A stretch of DNA of 64,000 nt from Erysipelotrichaceae bacterium. Lineage in GTDB: Bacteria; Bacillota_I; Bacilli_A; Erysipelotrichales; Erysipelotrichaceae. The position numbers and the translations under genes were made by a program. The stretch covers positions 1-64,000 of the forward strand of contig JAAXXT010000006.1 in the NCBI GenBank assembly GCA_013334325.1, read 5' to 3'. The notes under the pieces were generated by a model, which had not been told where the DNA came from, searched no databases, and worked only from the letters and a program-made list of their open reading frames with translations. Each line of letters starts with the position of its first letter. The first letter of the stretch is position 1. This document shows, in pieces, positions 1 through 8,762 of this stretch.

Positions 1-2
1 AG

Positions 3-140
3 GCCATCCTCTTACTTAAAAAAGGGAATGACAAGAAAACGATGATGCCTTTTGGACCTCATTTAGCTTTAGGGATCTATTTGGCTTTCTTAGTTGGAAA
101 GCCCATTCTAGACTGGTATCTTGGATTTTTTAAATTCTAA
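3..140 (+). CDS. prepilin peptidase, C-terminal end (partial)
   Basis: Open from the left edge of the window and ending at TAA 138-140. The 45 visible residues contain PFGPHLALG followed by a hydrophobic stretch. That is the usual last motif and last membrane helix of A24-type prepilin peptidases (PilD/ComC), which cleave and methylate type IV pilin-like leader peptides at the membrane. The 5' part lies outside the window, so the catalytic aspartates cannot be checked. A terminator follows directly. Confidence 0.7.
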   Translation, partial: AILLLKKGNDKKTMMPFGPHLALGIYLAFLVGKPILDWYLGFFKF

Positions 141-162
141 GCCTGATTTCAGGCTTTTTTTG
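139..162 (+). terminator. Rho-independent terminator
   Basis: Stem AGCCTGA and TCAGGCT with a two-base loop, followed by a run of T. It overlaps the stop codon of the prepilin peptidase end. Confidence 0.85.
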
Positions 163-230
163 ACCCTTAATATGGACATTTGAAAACTATAATATGGGTT
201 CATGATAAAGTAATGGTGATAGGAGATCCT

Positions 231-758
231 ATGAAAGAAACAACTCAATCCGTTTTACTCAAACATCTTCAATTAAAAGATACTTGTTTAAATATTGCCT
301 CATTAGCTCACGTTGATCAAGTCGATAAAGCCAAGGAGCCTTATCTACTTCATCCTTTATGGGTAAGTATGACCCTTACTGAAACGCCTTATCGAAGCGT
401 ATTAAAAAGACATATGAGTGTTTTATCAGAAGAAGAGAAGGAATACGCTCAATGTGTAGCTTTACTTCACGATGTGATCGAAGATAGTCCCATTACCTAT
501 GAGGATCTCTTAATGACTTATCATCTCCCAAAAGACATCGCTGATGCGGTCCTTATCTTAACCAAAACCAAAGGCGAGGATTATTCTCTTTACTTAAAAC
601 GTGTCAAAGAAAACAAACTGGCCAGAGTGGTCAAGCTTTCTGATCTGCTTCATAATTCAGATCTTCGTCGATTATCAAGAGTTAAAAATGAAGATAGACA
701 AAGACGACTTAAATATCTTAAATCCATACTTTATTTATGGGATGAAATGACATATTGA
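231..758 (+). CDS. HD-domain phosphohydrolase, RelA/SpoT hydrolase-like
   Basis: A 176-residue single-domain protein. The conserved series for the HD hydrolase fold of (p)ppGpp hydrolases is visible: H41, the H80-D81 pair in LLHDVIEDS, and KLSDLLHN at about 135-142. Length and motif order match small alarmone-hydrolase-like (MESH1-type) proteins. There is no synthetase domain, so hydrolysis of ppGpp or another nucleotide is the expected role, in the cytoplasm. The start at 231 is preferred over an upstream TTG at 180 because AGGAG lies six bases before the ATG. It stands alone between a terminator and the next lipoprotein gene. The substrate is inferred from the family. Confidence 0.75.
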   Translation: MKETTQSVLLKHLQLKDTCLNIASLAHVDQVDKAKEPYLLHPLWVSMTLTETPYRSVLKRHMSVLSEEEKEYAQCVALLHDVIEDSPITYEDLLMTYHLPKDIADAVLILTKTKGEDYSLYLKRVKENKLARVVKLSDLLHNSDLRRLSRVKNEDRQRRLKYLKSILYLWDEMTY

Positions 759-813
759 GGATTAGCTAAATCAGGACTATAATGAGTCTAAAGAAACCCA
801 TACGAGGTAAACT

Positions 814-1695
814 ATGAGAAAACGTTTTTTTGTCATATTTATTATGGCCATAATTGTTTTTCCTTTAACTGCGTGTACTCCTAAAGTTGTAGAGGCTCCT
901 CTCTTTACTTTAGAAACACTCCCAACGATCGATGGATCGACCGTTACGATTCCAATGGATGAAGCTTTGGTTGCGAAGCTTACCCGAAAGACTGTAGAAG
1001 AAGTAAGACCTTATGTGTTACATAATAAGACCCATGAAGCCTATGTGAATTTAATAGAAGGAAAAGCGGATCTTATCTTTGTGACAAGTCCTTCTGAAGG
1101 AGAATTGGCTTTAGCGGCTTCTTCTGGAGTGGAGTTGGAGATCGTTCCTATCGTCTCAGAAGCCTTTATCTTTTTGACTCATAAAGACAATCCAGTAAAT
1201 TCATTAACGTTTAAACAGATCGTAGATATCTATTCAGGAACACTCACCAATTGGAAACAAGTAGGGGGCAGCGATCAAGCGATCGTGCCTTTCCAACGTC
1301 CCGTCAATTCAGGAAGTCAAACAGGCTTTCTTGATTTGGTGATGAAGAATGTTACACCGATGACTGCACCCAGTGAATGGATCTTTGCGGGTATGGGAGA
1401 TCTTATTGAGGCTGTTGCGGACTATGAGAATGGACCTACTGCCTTAGGTTATTCCTACTATTATTTCGTAACGGATATGTGGGGCAATGATCAAGTCAAG
1501 TTACTAAAAGTAGATGGGATCTATCCTGATAAGAAAACCATCGCCAATAAATCCTATCCTATCCAAACGGCTTATTATGCGGTATATCGTAAAACTGAAG
1601 CACAAGATAGTGACGTCAGAAAGATCGTGACCTGGATCTTAAGCAAAGAGGGTCAACAATTGATGGAGGACAGTGGTTATGTCAAAGTCGATTAA
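814..1695 (+). CDS. PstS-like substrate-binding lipoprotein
   Basis: A 293-residue protein with a lipoprotein signal peptide ending in lipobox LTAC (Cys about 21). The rest follows the type II periplasmic binding fold of phosphate-binding PstS proteins, including the NSGSQTGF loop typical of the phosphate site (residues about 167-174) and the C-terminal helix LSKEGQQLMEDSGYV. It would sit on the outer face of the membrane. No pstCAB transporter genes follow. Instead its 3' end overlaps the next lipoprotein gene, so the pair may act in sensing or with a permease elsewhere. The ligand could be phosphate or another oxyanion. Confidence 0.75.
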   Translation: MRKRFFVIFIMAIIVFPLTACTPKVVEAPLFTLETLPTIDGSTVTIPMDEALVAKLTRKTVEEVRPYVLHNKTHEAYVNLIEGKADLIFVTSPSEGELALAASSGVELEIVPIVSEAFIFLTHKDNPVNSLTFKQIVDIYSGTLTNWKQVGGSDQAIVPFQRPVNSGSQTGFLDLVMKNVTPMTAPSEWIFAGMGDLIEAVADYENGPTALGYSYYYFVTDMWGNDQVKLLKVDGIYPDKKTIANKSYPIQTAYYAVYRKTEAQDSDVRKIVTWILSKEGQQLMEDSGYVKVD

Positions 1696-3136
1696 AATAT
1701 TCTTGATGGTGATGTTGCTGACTGCTTGTACATCTCAAGTTAAACCTGATCCTAAGGATGATCCTGTCGTGTTTGATGATCCTATTGGAGATACTGTAAG
1801 TGGTCCAGTTGAGATTCCCTATGTATGGGATAATCCGATCAATATCCATAATGTGATCGAAGATGAAACATCAACGACTTATACCAATATCTCTATGATC
1901 GATGGATTAAAAAATTCATCTGTTCAAATCAAAATCAATACAGCGATAAGAAACGCCATCGATCGCATGATAAGTTATGCCGATATCAACAATCTTCCTC
2001 CATTTAGAGGCATCAAAGCAAAGATCAAAGATGGGGCAGTGCTTATCAATAGATATGTCTATGCTTCGGTAACTTATAATTCGAATAATGTATTGAGTCT
2101 TATAATCCAAGGATTCTTAACGTTTAAAAACACCGATGATACTGAAATCTATCTCAGTTTAAACGATGGATTGACCTTTGAACTCGTCACAGGAAAACAA
2201 CTTCATCTATCTGATATCTTTACCAATGAGGCTGACATATCGCTTTTGATCAACAATTCTTTAAGTAAAACCTTCTCGAGATCAAATTACTCTGATGAGA
2301 TCCCAGGGACCAGTATGTATTACTATTCGTTTACTTTAGTAGAACCTTTTAAAGGAATACAAGCTGACCAAGCATTCTATCTAGGAAATCAAGGATTGGC
2401 AGTGTTGTTTGATTATCGTACACCTGCATTTGATACTGATTTTGCGACAATGTCCATCAATGTACCTTTTAATGATTTCGTTGATTCTATAGGTATTACA
2501 GAACGTTTCTCCTCAAATACCGACATCTATTTAACTCCTATCAAAGATCGACAATTCTTAGATTTGGATGATCCTTTCTTGAATCAATCCATTGACGGCG
2601 TAAAAGTAGGAGAAAAAACATATAAGTTCTTGATGAGATATCATAAAGATCTACCTGCTTCTTTATTAGCCGAGATGACAACTATGAAAGATAAGATAAA
2701 AGCTGACTTTATAAGCTATAGTTCAAGTCATGTGATAGAAGAATTTAGAGGTGATGTCTTCACTGAAAAAGTTGGATCCTATACCTGTTTATTTTATGAT
2801 CTTAGTGTATATTCAGCCGGTGATTATCTGTTTGAAAATGATCAAAAATGTTTCGATAAGACAAATTCTGAAGTAAATGTTGCAGACTACTTCATCGATG
2901 GTTTCAATTATAATAACGCCATTAAGAATCAATTCATCAAGGAAATCGATAAAGGTTATCTCGCAGCTGATCTTTCGCTTCACGAGTTACTGCTCAACAT
3001 GAAAGTACGTATCACATCGACTGGATTGGGGATCACAAGTCATGCTTATTCTGCCTCTTTGAGCCAGGATCAATTTGTATATATTATGCCTTCGTTTTCT
3101 GAATTTGGAATCTCTAATCTCGTTGTCTTCGATTAA
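1679..3136 (+). CDS. lipoprotein with DUF3298/DUF4163-like region
   Basis: A 485-residue lipoprotein (lipobox LTAC near residue 17). The start at 1679 is chosen because GGAGGA lies eight bases upstream; a GTG at 1673 is too close to it. The middle part has the pattern of DUF4163/DUF3298 (RsiV-like) extracellular domains, with a segment reading LTFELVTGKQLHLSDIF. A similar half appears to recur after residue 300. Its start overlaps the 3' end of the PstS-like gene by 17 bases, so the two are translationally coupled and probably work together at the cell surface. The function is unknown and the domain name is inferred from pattern only. Confidence 0.6.
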   Translation: MSKSIKIFLMVMLLTACTSQVKPDPKDDPVVFDDPIGDTVSGPVEIPYVWDNPINIHNVIEDETSTTYTNISMIDGLKNSSVQIKINTAIRNAIDRMISYADINNLPPFRGIKAKIKDGAVLINRYVYASVTYNSNNVLSLIIQGFLTFKNTDDTEIYLSLNDGLTFELVTGKQLHLSDIFTNEADISLLINNSLSKTFSRSNYSDEIPGTSMYYYSFTLVEPFKGIQADQAFYLGNQGLAVLFDYRTPAFDTDFATMSINVPFNDFVDSIGITERFSSNTDIYLTPIKDRQFLDLDDPFLNQSIDGVKVGEKTYKFLMRYHKDLPASLLAEMTTMKDKIKADFISYSSSHVIEEFRGDVFTEKVGSYTCLFYDLSVYSAGDYLFENDQKCFDKTNSEVNVADYFIDGFNYNNAIKNQFIKEIDKGYLAADLSLHELLLNMKVRITSTGLGITSHAYSASLSQDQFVYIMPSFSEFGISNLVVFD

Positions 3137-3138
3137 AA

Positions 3139-3167
3139 AACAAGCCCTGAATTTCAGGGCTTGTTTT
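3139..3167. terminator. bidirectional terminator between converging genes
   Basis: Perfect inverted repeat AACAAGCCCTGA and TCAGGGCTTGTT, A-rich before and T-rich after. It serves the lipoprotein gene on the left and the dehydrogenase gene on the right, whose stop codon lies at the edge of the stem. Confidence 0.9.
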
Positions 3168-4179
3168 ATTTTGTCCAATCGACAAGAACGCTTGTATAAA
3201 CTTCTTTATGATTCATCAAGCCATCGTAAGCACTCATCATGTCTTCAGGGATGACCACATGGCTAATGAATTTATCAACGTCGATGATTTTCTTTACCAT
3301 CAACTCACTAATATAATCCATCCCTCTTCTTTGAGATATTCTTGAGCCTTCTTTTTCTTCAAAAGGATAAAGTTGATTAAGAGCTCCTATGACTTTGATG
3401 TTTCTCATATGGATCGCATTGAGCATTGGGGTCACATTGGTGGTGTAATCACTTCGAGGAGATCCCAATAATACAACTTGGGCATTCTTCGCAGCGACTT
3501 CGATCGCGGTTTCAACCACTGGACTTAAGCCTGTCGCATCGACGACGATGTCTGCACCTTTTTGTTTAGTAAGTTCCATGATCATTTTCGCTTGATCAGA
3601 AGGATCACAGCTTAGTACTGTTTCTATTCCACAAGATCTTGCGACTGCACAACGATGTTCAACAGGATCGACGCCTATGACTTTTACACCCATCTGTTTA
3701 TAGTAGATGGCTAAGAAGATGCCTAGATTACCCATCCCAAAAATAACGACCGTATCGAAAGGTTTTACGTCTACAGGTAAGATCCCATTTAATGCGATCC
3801 AACACATAACGATCATTGCCCCCTCTTTTGGGGATAAACGAGGATCTAGTTTATACAGGACCTTTTCTTTATGAGATCCCCCATCATATATATGATGGGA
3901 TCCATGAGGCGCTAACGTTAAAACCGTATCACCTATATTTACCTTATTGACTTCAGTTCCTTTTCCTAAGACTTTGCCTACTGTACAATAACCAGGTCGA
4001 ACAGGATAAGTCGCCCCTTTTTTTAATCCGAAGACTCTTGATAGTTCAGTCCCAGGAGAAATCATTGAGATCAAAGACTCAATAAAGACCTCATTGGGTT
4101 TAAGATCCAACTCATTGATGTCTTCTTCTTCGTAAACCACTTCTAAGGCACTTTTTACGATGATCGATTTTATTTTCAT
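3166..4179 (-). CDS. zinc-type alcohol dehydrogenase family oxidoreductase
   Basis: A 337-residue medium-chain dehydrogenase/reductase. The N-terminal GroES-like half includes SPGTELSRV and a GDTV segment. The C-terminal Rossmann half has GMGNLG at about 154-159 and an acidic VIGVDP strand end typical of NAD binding. The catalytic zinc cysteine expected in classical alcohol dehydrogenases is not evident in the usual GHE region, so this may be a BchC-like or sugar-alcohol dehydrogenase variant. A GGGAG ribosome site precedes the ATG. It is transcribed alone, divergent from the PIG-L gene. The substrate is unknown. Confidence 0.7.
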   Translation of the reverse strand: MKIKSIIVKSALEVVYEEEDINELDLKPNEVFIESLISMISPGTELSRVFGLKKGATYPVRPGYCTVGKVLGKGTEVNKVNIGDTVLTLAPHGSHHIYDGGSHKEKVLYKLDPRLSPKEGAMIVMCWIALNGILPVDVKPFDTVVIFGMGNLGIFLAIYYKQMGVKVIGVDPVEHRCAVARSCGIETVLSCDPSDQAKMIMELTKQKGADIVVDATGLSPVVETAIEVAAKNAQVVLLGSPRSDYTTNVTPMLNAIHMRNIKVIGALNQLYPFEEKEGSRISQRRGMDYISELMVKKIIDVDKFISHVVIPEDMMSAYDGLMNHKEVYTSVLVDWTK

Positions 4180-4305
4180 GTGGTTCTCCCTACATCTACT
4201 TCTCTTTTATTCTACATCAGGAAGTCACCATTTAATAAAGAGAATTATTTACTTTACTTAGATATTCATCACTGTCTCATCGATAAGAAAGAGAGTTTGT
4301 TCTGT

Positions 4306-4321
4306 TATAATAAAGTCGATG
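4306..4321 (+). promoter_or_regulatory. -10 element placed for a leaderless mRNA
   Basis: TATAAT at 4306-4311 is seven bases from the ATG at 4319, and no Shine-Dalgarno sequence lies between. Transcription would start at or next to the first base of the start codon. No good -35 box is visible. Confidence 0.5.
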
Positions 4322-5503
4322 AAAATAAAAAGAACCTTAACGAAAAGTATACAGATCCTAGTCTTAGGATTTTTAATGATGAGTGCTCAGGGTGAAGCGA
4401 TGATCTGGGGCCAAAGAACACTAGCACTGACCACAGATGCGACCAAGCTCAACGCTTCTTCGACATTTAAAATCAATGGGATAAAAGCTACTAATGACCT
4501 CATCGATGATACGATCAATACCTATGTGAACTTCAAAGAAGGTGATATCTTATCGATCACTTCCACAAGCTCTATCCAATACATCTATATCCTTTTCGAT
4601 AGAGCGCCATCACTTTATACTGTCGCTTATGATGGATCATCTCAAAGAGCTGGGATATTTGGTTTTCTTCATGAGTTGATTACTCTAAAAAGCACCAGTA
4701 CTTCAATAGAAATAACTATGCCTAGTGGGAAAGTAGCTTCGATCTTTGTCTATTCAGAAGGCACTCTACCTTCCAAAGTTCAAAAATGGGAATACCCTTC
4801 TTTTGATACGGAGTTGTTGGTCTTTGCGACCCATAGTGATGATGAGGCTTTGTATTTTGGGCCAGCGATCGCCACCAGTATTTCCCAAGGAAAAGATGTC
4901 CAAGTGGCTTATTTGGTCAATCATTTCAATACACGCAAACGTCCTCATGAGACTTTAGATAGTTTATGGGAGTTAGGGGTGACCCATTATCCGATCTTTG
5001 GACCTTTTAGAGATCTACAATCCACTTCCTTAACTCATGCCTATACGATCTATCCTAAAGAAAAGATCCTTCAATATGAGCTTGAACAGATCCGTCGATT
5101 TAAACCTGAAGTTATTTTATCTCATGACTTCAATGGGGAATATGGTCATGGAGCACATATGGCTTTAAGCGATACCTTAAAAGACGCCATAGTCTTAAGT
5201 TCAGACTTTAACTCATTAACGGAATCTGCGGTTAGACTAGGATTATTCTCTCCTCTTAAGACCTATATCCATCTCTATACCCCCACAGAGATCATCCTAG
5301 ACGTGAATTCACCACTTGAATACTTCAATGGAAGATCCGCTCTACAAGTCGCACGTGACGCTTATGAGTACCATATCACTCAACATATTTGGCCACTACA
5401 AGTCATTACTTATACCTATGGGGATGTGAGAAGATTTGGGCTCTATCATTCTTTGGTTGGAGCTGATACTACAAACGATCTATTTGAACATATCCCAGAT
5501 TAA
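4319..5503 (+). CDS. secreted PIG-L family deacetylase
   Basis: A 394-residue protein with a signal peptide (first about 28 residues). An N-terminal beta-rich region comes before the PIG-L/LmbE catalytic domain, which starts near residue 160. The zinc motif AHPDDE appears as THSDDE (about 171-176) and the second zinc histidine as GHGAH (276-280). Family members remove N-acetyl groups from GlcNAc-containing substrates using zinc. Here the enzyme is predicted outside the cell, acting on a surface glycan or imported sugar. There is no ribosome binding site; a TATAAT sits seven bases before the ATG, which suggests a leaderless message. Confidence 0.75.
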   Translation: MKIKRTLTKSIQILVLGFLMMSAQGEAMIWGQRTLALTTDATKLNASSTFKINGIKATNDLIDDTINTYVNFKEGDILSITSTSSIQYIYILFDRAPSLYTVAYDGSSQRAGIFGFLHELITLKSTSTSIEITMPSGKVASIFVYSEGTLPSKVQKWEYPSFDTELLVFATHSDDEALYFGPAIATSISQGKDVQVAYLVNHFNTRKRPHETLDSLWELGVTHYPIFGPFRDLQSTSLTHAYTIYPKEKILQYELEQIRRFKPEVILSHDFNGEYGHGAHMALSDTLKDAIVLSSDFNSLTESAVRLGLFSPLKTYIHLYTPTEIILDVNSPLEYFNGRSALQVARDAYEYHITQHIWPLQVITYTYGDVRRFGLYHSLVGADTTNDLFEHIPD

Positions 5504-5528
5504 GCGAATTATTCTTAAAACCTAAATA

Positions 5529-5553
5529 CTAAAAAAAAACACGCCATATATGC
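5529..5553 (-). terminator. terminator of the PH-like protein gene
   Basis: On the minus strand, stem CACGC and GCGTG is followed by a run of nine T. It lies 15 bases downstream of the stop codon at 5568. Confidence 0.8.
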
Positions 5554-5567
5554 GTGCTTTGTGTTTA

Positions 5568-5978
5568 TTAATCTAGGAAATGACATCTTTGTTTAAGTTG
5601 AACTAAGAAATCTTCTCGTTCAATAGGAGAGATATAAGTCGTTCCACTGATGTATCCTTTTCCGTGTTGTTTGATCTCGATACGATCTCTTGAAAGGGCC
5701 ATCGAAGACATAAAATTCTGACATAATTTTAGAGAACGAATATTGTCATAAGGGATCTTTTCAATAAAAGGTCCACTTCTACAGATCAATGCATTTTCTT
5801 TGAATTGATAGCTTGTCCCAAAGTATATCCATCCTAAGAAAACACTAACAGGTATAATAATCACCATTACGATCCATCTTTCTTCATTGGGAACAATGAT
5901 GACACTAAAGATAAAAGTCATCACAAGAAGGATCATCATTAAGGAGATCCAGAAATCCTTTTTCGCTTTAATAACCAT
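5568..5978 (-). CDS. membrane protein with bacterial PH-like domain
   Basis: A 136-residue protein with two N-terminal membrane helices (about 10-28 and 35-54). A soluble tail of about 80 residues follows, with the pattern Y-x-F-x4-L-x-C-R-x-GP-F typical of small bacterial PH-like (YyaB/bPH) domains. AAGGAAGG lies before the ATG. It is the last gene after the HAD and PTS genes on the same strand, about 65 bases downstream. The role is unknown; it may be an accessory membrane protein. Confidence 0.55.
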   Translation of the reverse strand: MVIKAKKDFWISLMMILLVMTFIFSVIIVPNEERWIVMVIIIPVSVFLGWIYFGTSYQFKENALICRSGPFIEKIPYDNIRSLKLCQNFMSSMALSRDRIEIKQHGKGYISGTTYISPIEREDFLVQLKQRCHFLD

Positions 5979-6043
5979 AGGTCACCTTCCTTGAATGAAT
6001 TATAAATGAAAGCAGTATAAATAGCCAAGTTTATTTAGTAAGT

Positions 6044-7624
6044 TTAAGACCCTAATAAATGAAGATAAGCCCCCAATATAGAGATCCCAATGATAAGCCA
6101 TACCATCTTCGCTGAGGTCATTTTCTTCTTTCCTAGTAACCAGTAACAGAAGATGACCGCTAATAGAGGCAACATATTAGGTAAGATCTTATTGAAGATG
6201 TCTTGAACTCTCGTAACAGATTCACCGATCGTAAAGACAACAGGCACATTAACCTTCACATTAGAGGCAATCAAAGCCCCGACTACGACCAATCCTAAGA
6301 CAGAAGCCGCATCCGTTACGCTTTTTAAACGGCTTTGGCTCGCATTTACGAAACGAACACCTTGAGTATAACCTAAGTCCCATAACTTAAATCGAAGTCC
6401 CAACATGACTAATCCGATCGCTAAACAGAGCGTTACACCAGTAGGGTTACCTTCGATCGCCATATAAGCCGCAATCGCCCCAAAGATCGTCTTAGGTAAT
6501 ACCGTTAAGATAGAATCACCTAAACCTGCGAAAGGACCCATAAGTGAGGTCCTGATCGATGAAGCCCCTTCAATAGCGTCTTCTCCCCCATTTTCTTCAA
6601 CAGCCAAAGCAGAACTTAAGATCAGATTGGCCATCCAAGGTTGGGTATTGAAGAATCTAAAATGAGCCTTTAAAGATTTCTTCAAAGCTTCAGGTTGTCC
6701 CTGATAGATGAGTTCTAAACTAGGTCCCATCGCATAGACGACACTCGCTGCTTGCATCGATTCATAGTTGAAACAGACCTGAGCCGTTCTAAACCAACGA
6801 TTTCTAGCTCTCTTTACTTGTTTCTTCGTAAGTAAGATTCGTTCATGAGTTAACTCTTCGTTTTTTATACTAGGTTCAGGATTCAAGCTGGCTTCTTTCT
6901 CATTTTGAAGATAGATCACATATGCGACGATAAAACCAAATGAAGCTACCCCAATGATGGGGAGATTGAAATAAGATGAAAGAAGGAAACCTAAGATCGC
7001 ATAGATGAAATATCTCGTTAATGGTAAGTATTTTAATAAGATCGCAAAGCCTACCGCCGGTAATAATCCACCTGCGACATTTAGACCTGTGCTTAAGAAA
7101 GCAGGCATCAAGGCCAAAAGTTTAGCGATCAAAGGCGATCCCGCAGTTAGCGCTAAGAAGACGATCGTCATAAGAAAAAGAATTCTCGGTAACATTCCGA
7201 CAAAGATCCAACGATACATATTTTTAAGATGCATACGTTCTAAAGCACTTTGAGCTTTATGAAGAAACACGGAACTGATCATACGTGAGAAGACATCCAG
7301 TTGAACGCCTAGTGCAGCGACTGGGATACCAACAGCTAAACCTGCTTCGATACCGCCTTGAGTAGCTGAGGCAAAAGCGATCCCAATGATGGAACCTAAG
7401 ATATAGTTAGGGATGGCTGCACCACCAAAACCACCAACACCTAAAGACATCAGTTCCATAGTGCCCCCAATCAATAAACCTTCAGTGATGTTTCCCATGA
7501 TGGCTCCACTGATCAAACCACAGAATACCAAACGTCCATAGTTCATCAATTGGGTATGCATCGTATCATACGACACCATCGCCGTAAACAAAGTCAACGC
7601 AATGATTTGAAAGGATGTAAACAT
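6044..7624 (-). CDS. mannose-family PTS permease, IIC-IID fusion
   Basis: A 526-residue integral membrane protein. Residues 1 to about 250 match EIIC of the mannose/sorbose PTS family (GGTMELMSLGVGGFGG, several helices). After a charged linker, residues from about 268 match EIID (RWFRTAQVCFNYE, FAGLGDSI, then C-terminal helices). These are normally two proteins. No IIA or IIB gene is next to it, so phosphotransfer must come from proteins encoded elsewhere. It lies 18 bases downstream of a HAD phosphatase gene and is probably in the same operon. The imported sugar is unknown. Confidence 0.85.
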   Translation of the reverse strand: MFTSFQIIALTLFTAMVSYDTMHTQLMNYGRLVFCGLISGAIMGNITEGLLIGGTMELMSLGVGGFGGAAIPNYILGSIIGIAFASATQGGIEAGLAVGIPVAALGVQLDVFSRMISSVFLHKAQSALERMHLKNMYRWIFVGMLPRILFLMTIVFLALTAGSPLIAKLLALMPAFLSTGLNVAGGLLPAVGFAILLKYLPLTRYFIYAILGFLLSSYFNLPIIGVASFGFIVAYVIYLQNEKEASLNPEPSIKNEELTHERILLTKKQVKRARNRWFRTAQVCFNYESMQAASVVYAMGPSLELIYQGQPEALKKSLKAHFRFFNTQPWMANLILSSALAVEENGGEDAIEGASSIRTSLMGPFAGLGDSILTVLPKTIFGAIAAYMAIEGNPTGVTLCLAIGLVMLGLRFKLWDLGYTQGVRFVNASQSRLKSVTDAASVLGLVVVGALIASNVKVNVPVVFTIGESVTRVQDIFNKILPNMLPLLAVIFCYWLLGKKKMTSAKMVWLIIGISILGAYLHLLGS

Positions 7625-7641
7625 GGTTTCTCTCCTTTAGT

Positions 7642-8304
7642 TTATGATGCCTTCAACATTTCATCAATGACTGGTATAACCTTATCAAGTGAAGCAACAC
7701 AACTCACACAATGACTCAACATCTTATGATCAGGTGTTTCGATGTCAGGTACTAAAATGGGTCTTGTCTTGGCCGCATAGGCACTTGCGATCCCTACTCG
7801 ACTATCTTCGATGACTGCACATTCATTACAGTCAAATCCAAGTTTACTGGCCGTTAATTCATAGATCTCAGGATGCGGTTTCTGATGGGTGATCATATCT
7901 CCTCCTACCAAGACATCAAAGAAATCTAATACACCGATACCAGATAGGATTTCTTGTATTCTTGAAAGTGGTGCAGCAGACGCCACAGCCAATTTTAATT
8001 TTTGATTTCTACAATGAGTCAATAGTTCTACTAGACCTGGCTTGACTAAGATCCCATCTCGATCAAATCTTACTTTCGTGAGGCTTCGATAATACGCCAT
8101 CACTTCTACTGGATCTTCATTTGGTAATCTTTCTTTTAATTTTTCAATCTTGACTTTACCTGTTAAACCTAAGAAAGTATGAATGAATTCATCATCGACG
8201 ATGAACCCATATTTTTTCCCAACAGCAGGCCAATCTAATGAAGCTTGATGCTCGGTATCGATCATAGTCCCATCCATATCAAAAATAACCACTTTTATCA
8301 TCAT
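7642..8304 (-). CDS. HAD-superfamily sugar phosphatase/phosphoglucomutase-like
   Basis: A 220-residue HAD hydrolase of the beta-phosphoglucomutase-like subfamily. Motif I is DMDGTMID (residues 9-16), motif II is ASAAP near 108-112, and the conserved lysine lies in HQKPHPEIY. The last motif is VIEDSRVGI. It probably dephosphorylates or isomerises a sugar phosphate. The GAGGAG site and the 17-base gap to the PTS permease suggest it processes the sugar phosphate delivered by that transporter. ATG ATG at the start leaves a one-codon uncertainty. Confidence 0.8.
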   Translation of the reverse strand: MMIKVVIFDMDGTMIDTEHQASLDWPAVGKKYGFIVDDEFIHTFLGLTGKVKIEKLKERLPNEDPVEVMAYYRSLTKVRFDRDGILVKPGLVELLTHCRNQKLKLAVASAAPLSRIQEILSGIGVLDFFDVLVGGDMITHQKPHPEIYELTASKLGFDCNECAVIEDSRVGIASAYAAKTRPILVPDIETPDHKMLSHCVSCVASLDKVIPVIDEMLKAS

Positions 8305-8417
8305 AGTCTCCTCTTAACACTTTCTATTCTAAACTTCTTAGTTCTTAAAATGAATCTTTCTTAAGTAGATTATGAAAATAAATGAGAAGACCTAAGTGAT
8401 TATGGCGAGTGTTGTCA

Positions 8418-8450
8418 TATAAACAAAAGGATCTTTCGATCCTTTATTTA
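8418..8450 (-). terminator. terminator of the 87-residue unknown gene
   Basis: Stem AAAGGATC and GATCCTTT with loop TTTC, at the 3' end of the minus-strand gene at 8444. T-rich sequence follows on the minus strand. Confidence 0.6.
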
Positions 8451-8707
8451 TGTTTCCATTGATAGTATTCATCATCCTTGAGTTTATCGATCACCGCATC
8501 TTCTTTTTTCTCATATAGATAGAATTCATTTTCACCAAAGAGTTCAATAAACGTAGCTAAGCTTAAGTTGTATTGAGAATGATCATTCTTGGCGGTAATG
8601 GTTTTTCCTTTAAGCGCAAAATAAAGCACTTGAGGTTTCATCACACAGATGATCTCACCTAGTCTTAATGTCTTTAGTGCGTATTCTATGTTTTCGATCT
8701 TATCCAT
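8444..8707 (-). CDS. small protein of unknown function
   Basis: An 87-residue protein without signal peptide or membrane helix. It is mixed alpha/beta with an acidic and lysine-rich C-terminus. AAGGAAACC before the ATG and the terminator at the 3' end support a real gene. It follows the MBL hydrolase gene on the same strand with a 55-base gap. I recognise no family. Confidence 0.6.
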   Translation of the reverse strand: MDKIENIEYALKTLRLGEIICVMKPQVLYFALKGKTITAKNDHSQYNLSLATFIELFGENEFYLYEKKEDAVIDKLKDDEYYQWKHK

Positions 8708-8762
8708 AGGTTTCCTTATCTTATCATCTTAAGCAATACATTTATATAAACAAAAAGATATC

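Noticed and set aside
4180-4395. Possible 71-residue gene before the PIG-L gene
   Set aside because: No ribosome site, low-complexity translation, and it overlaps the PIG-L promoter and start.
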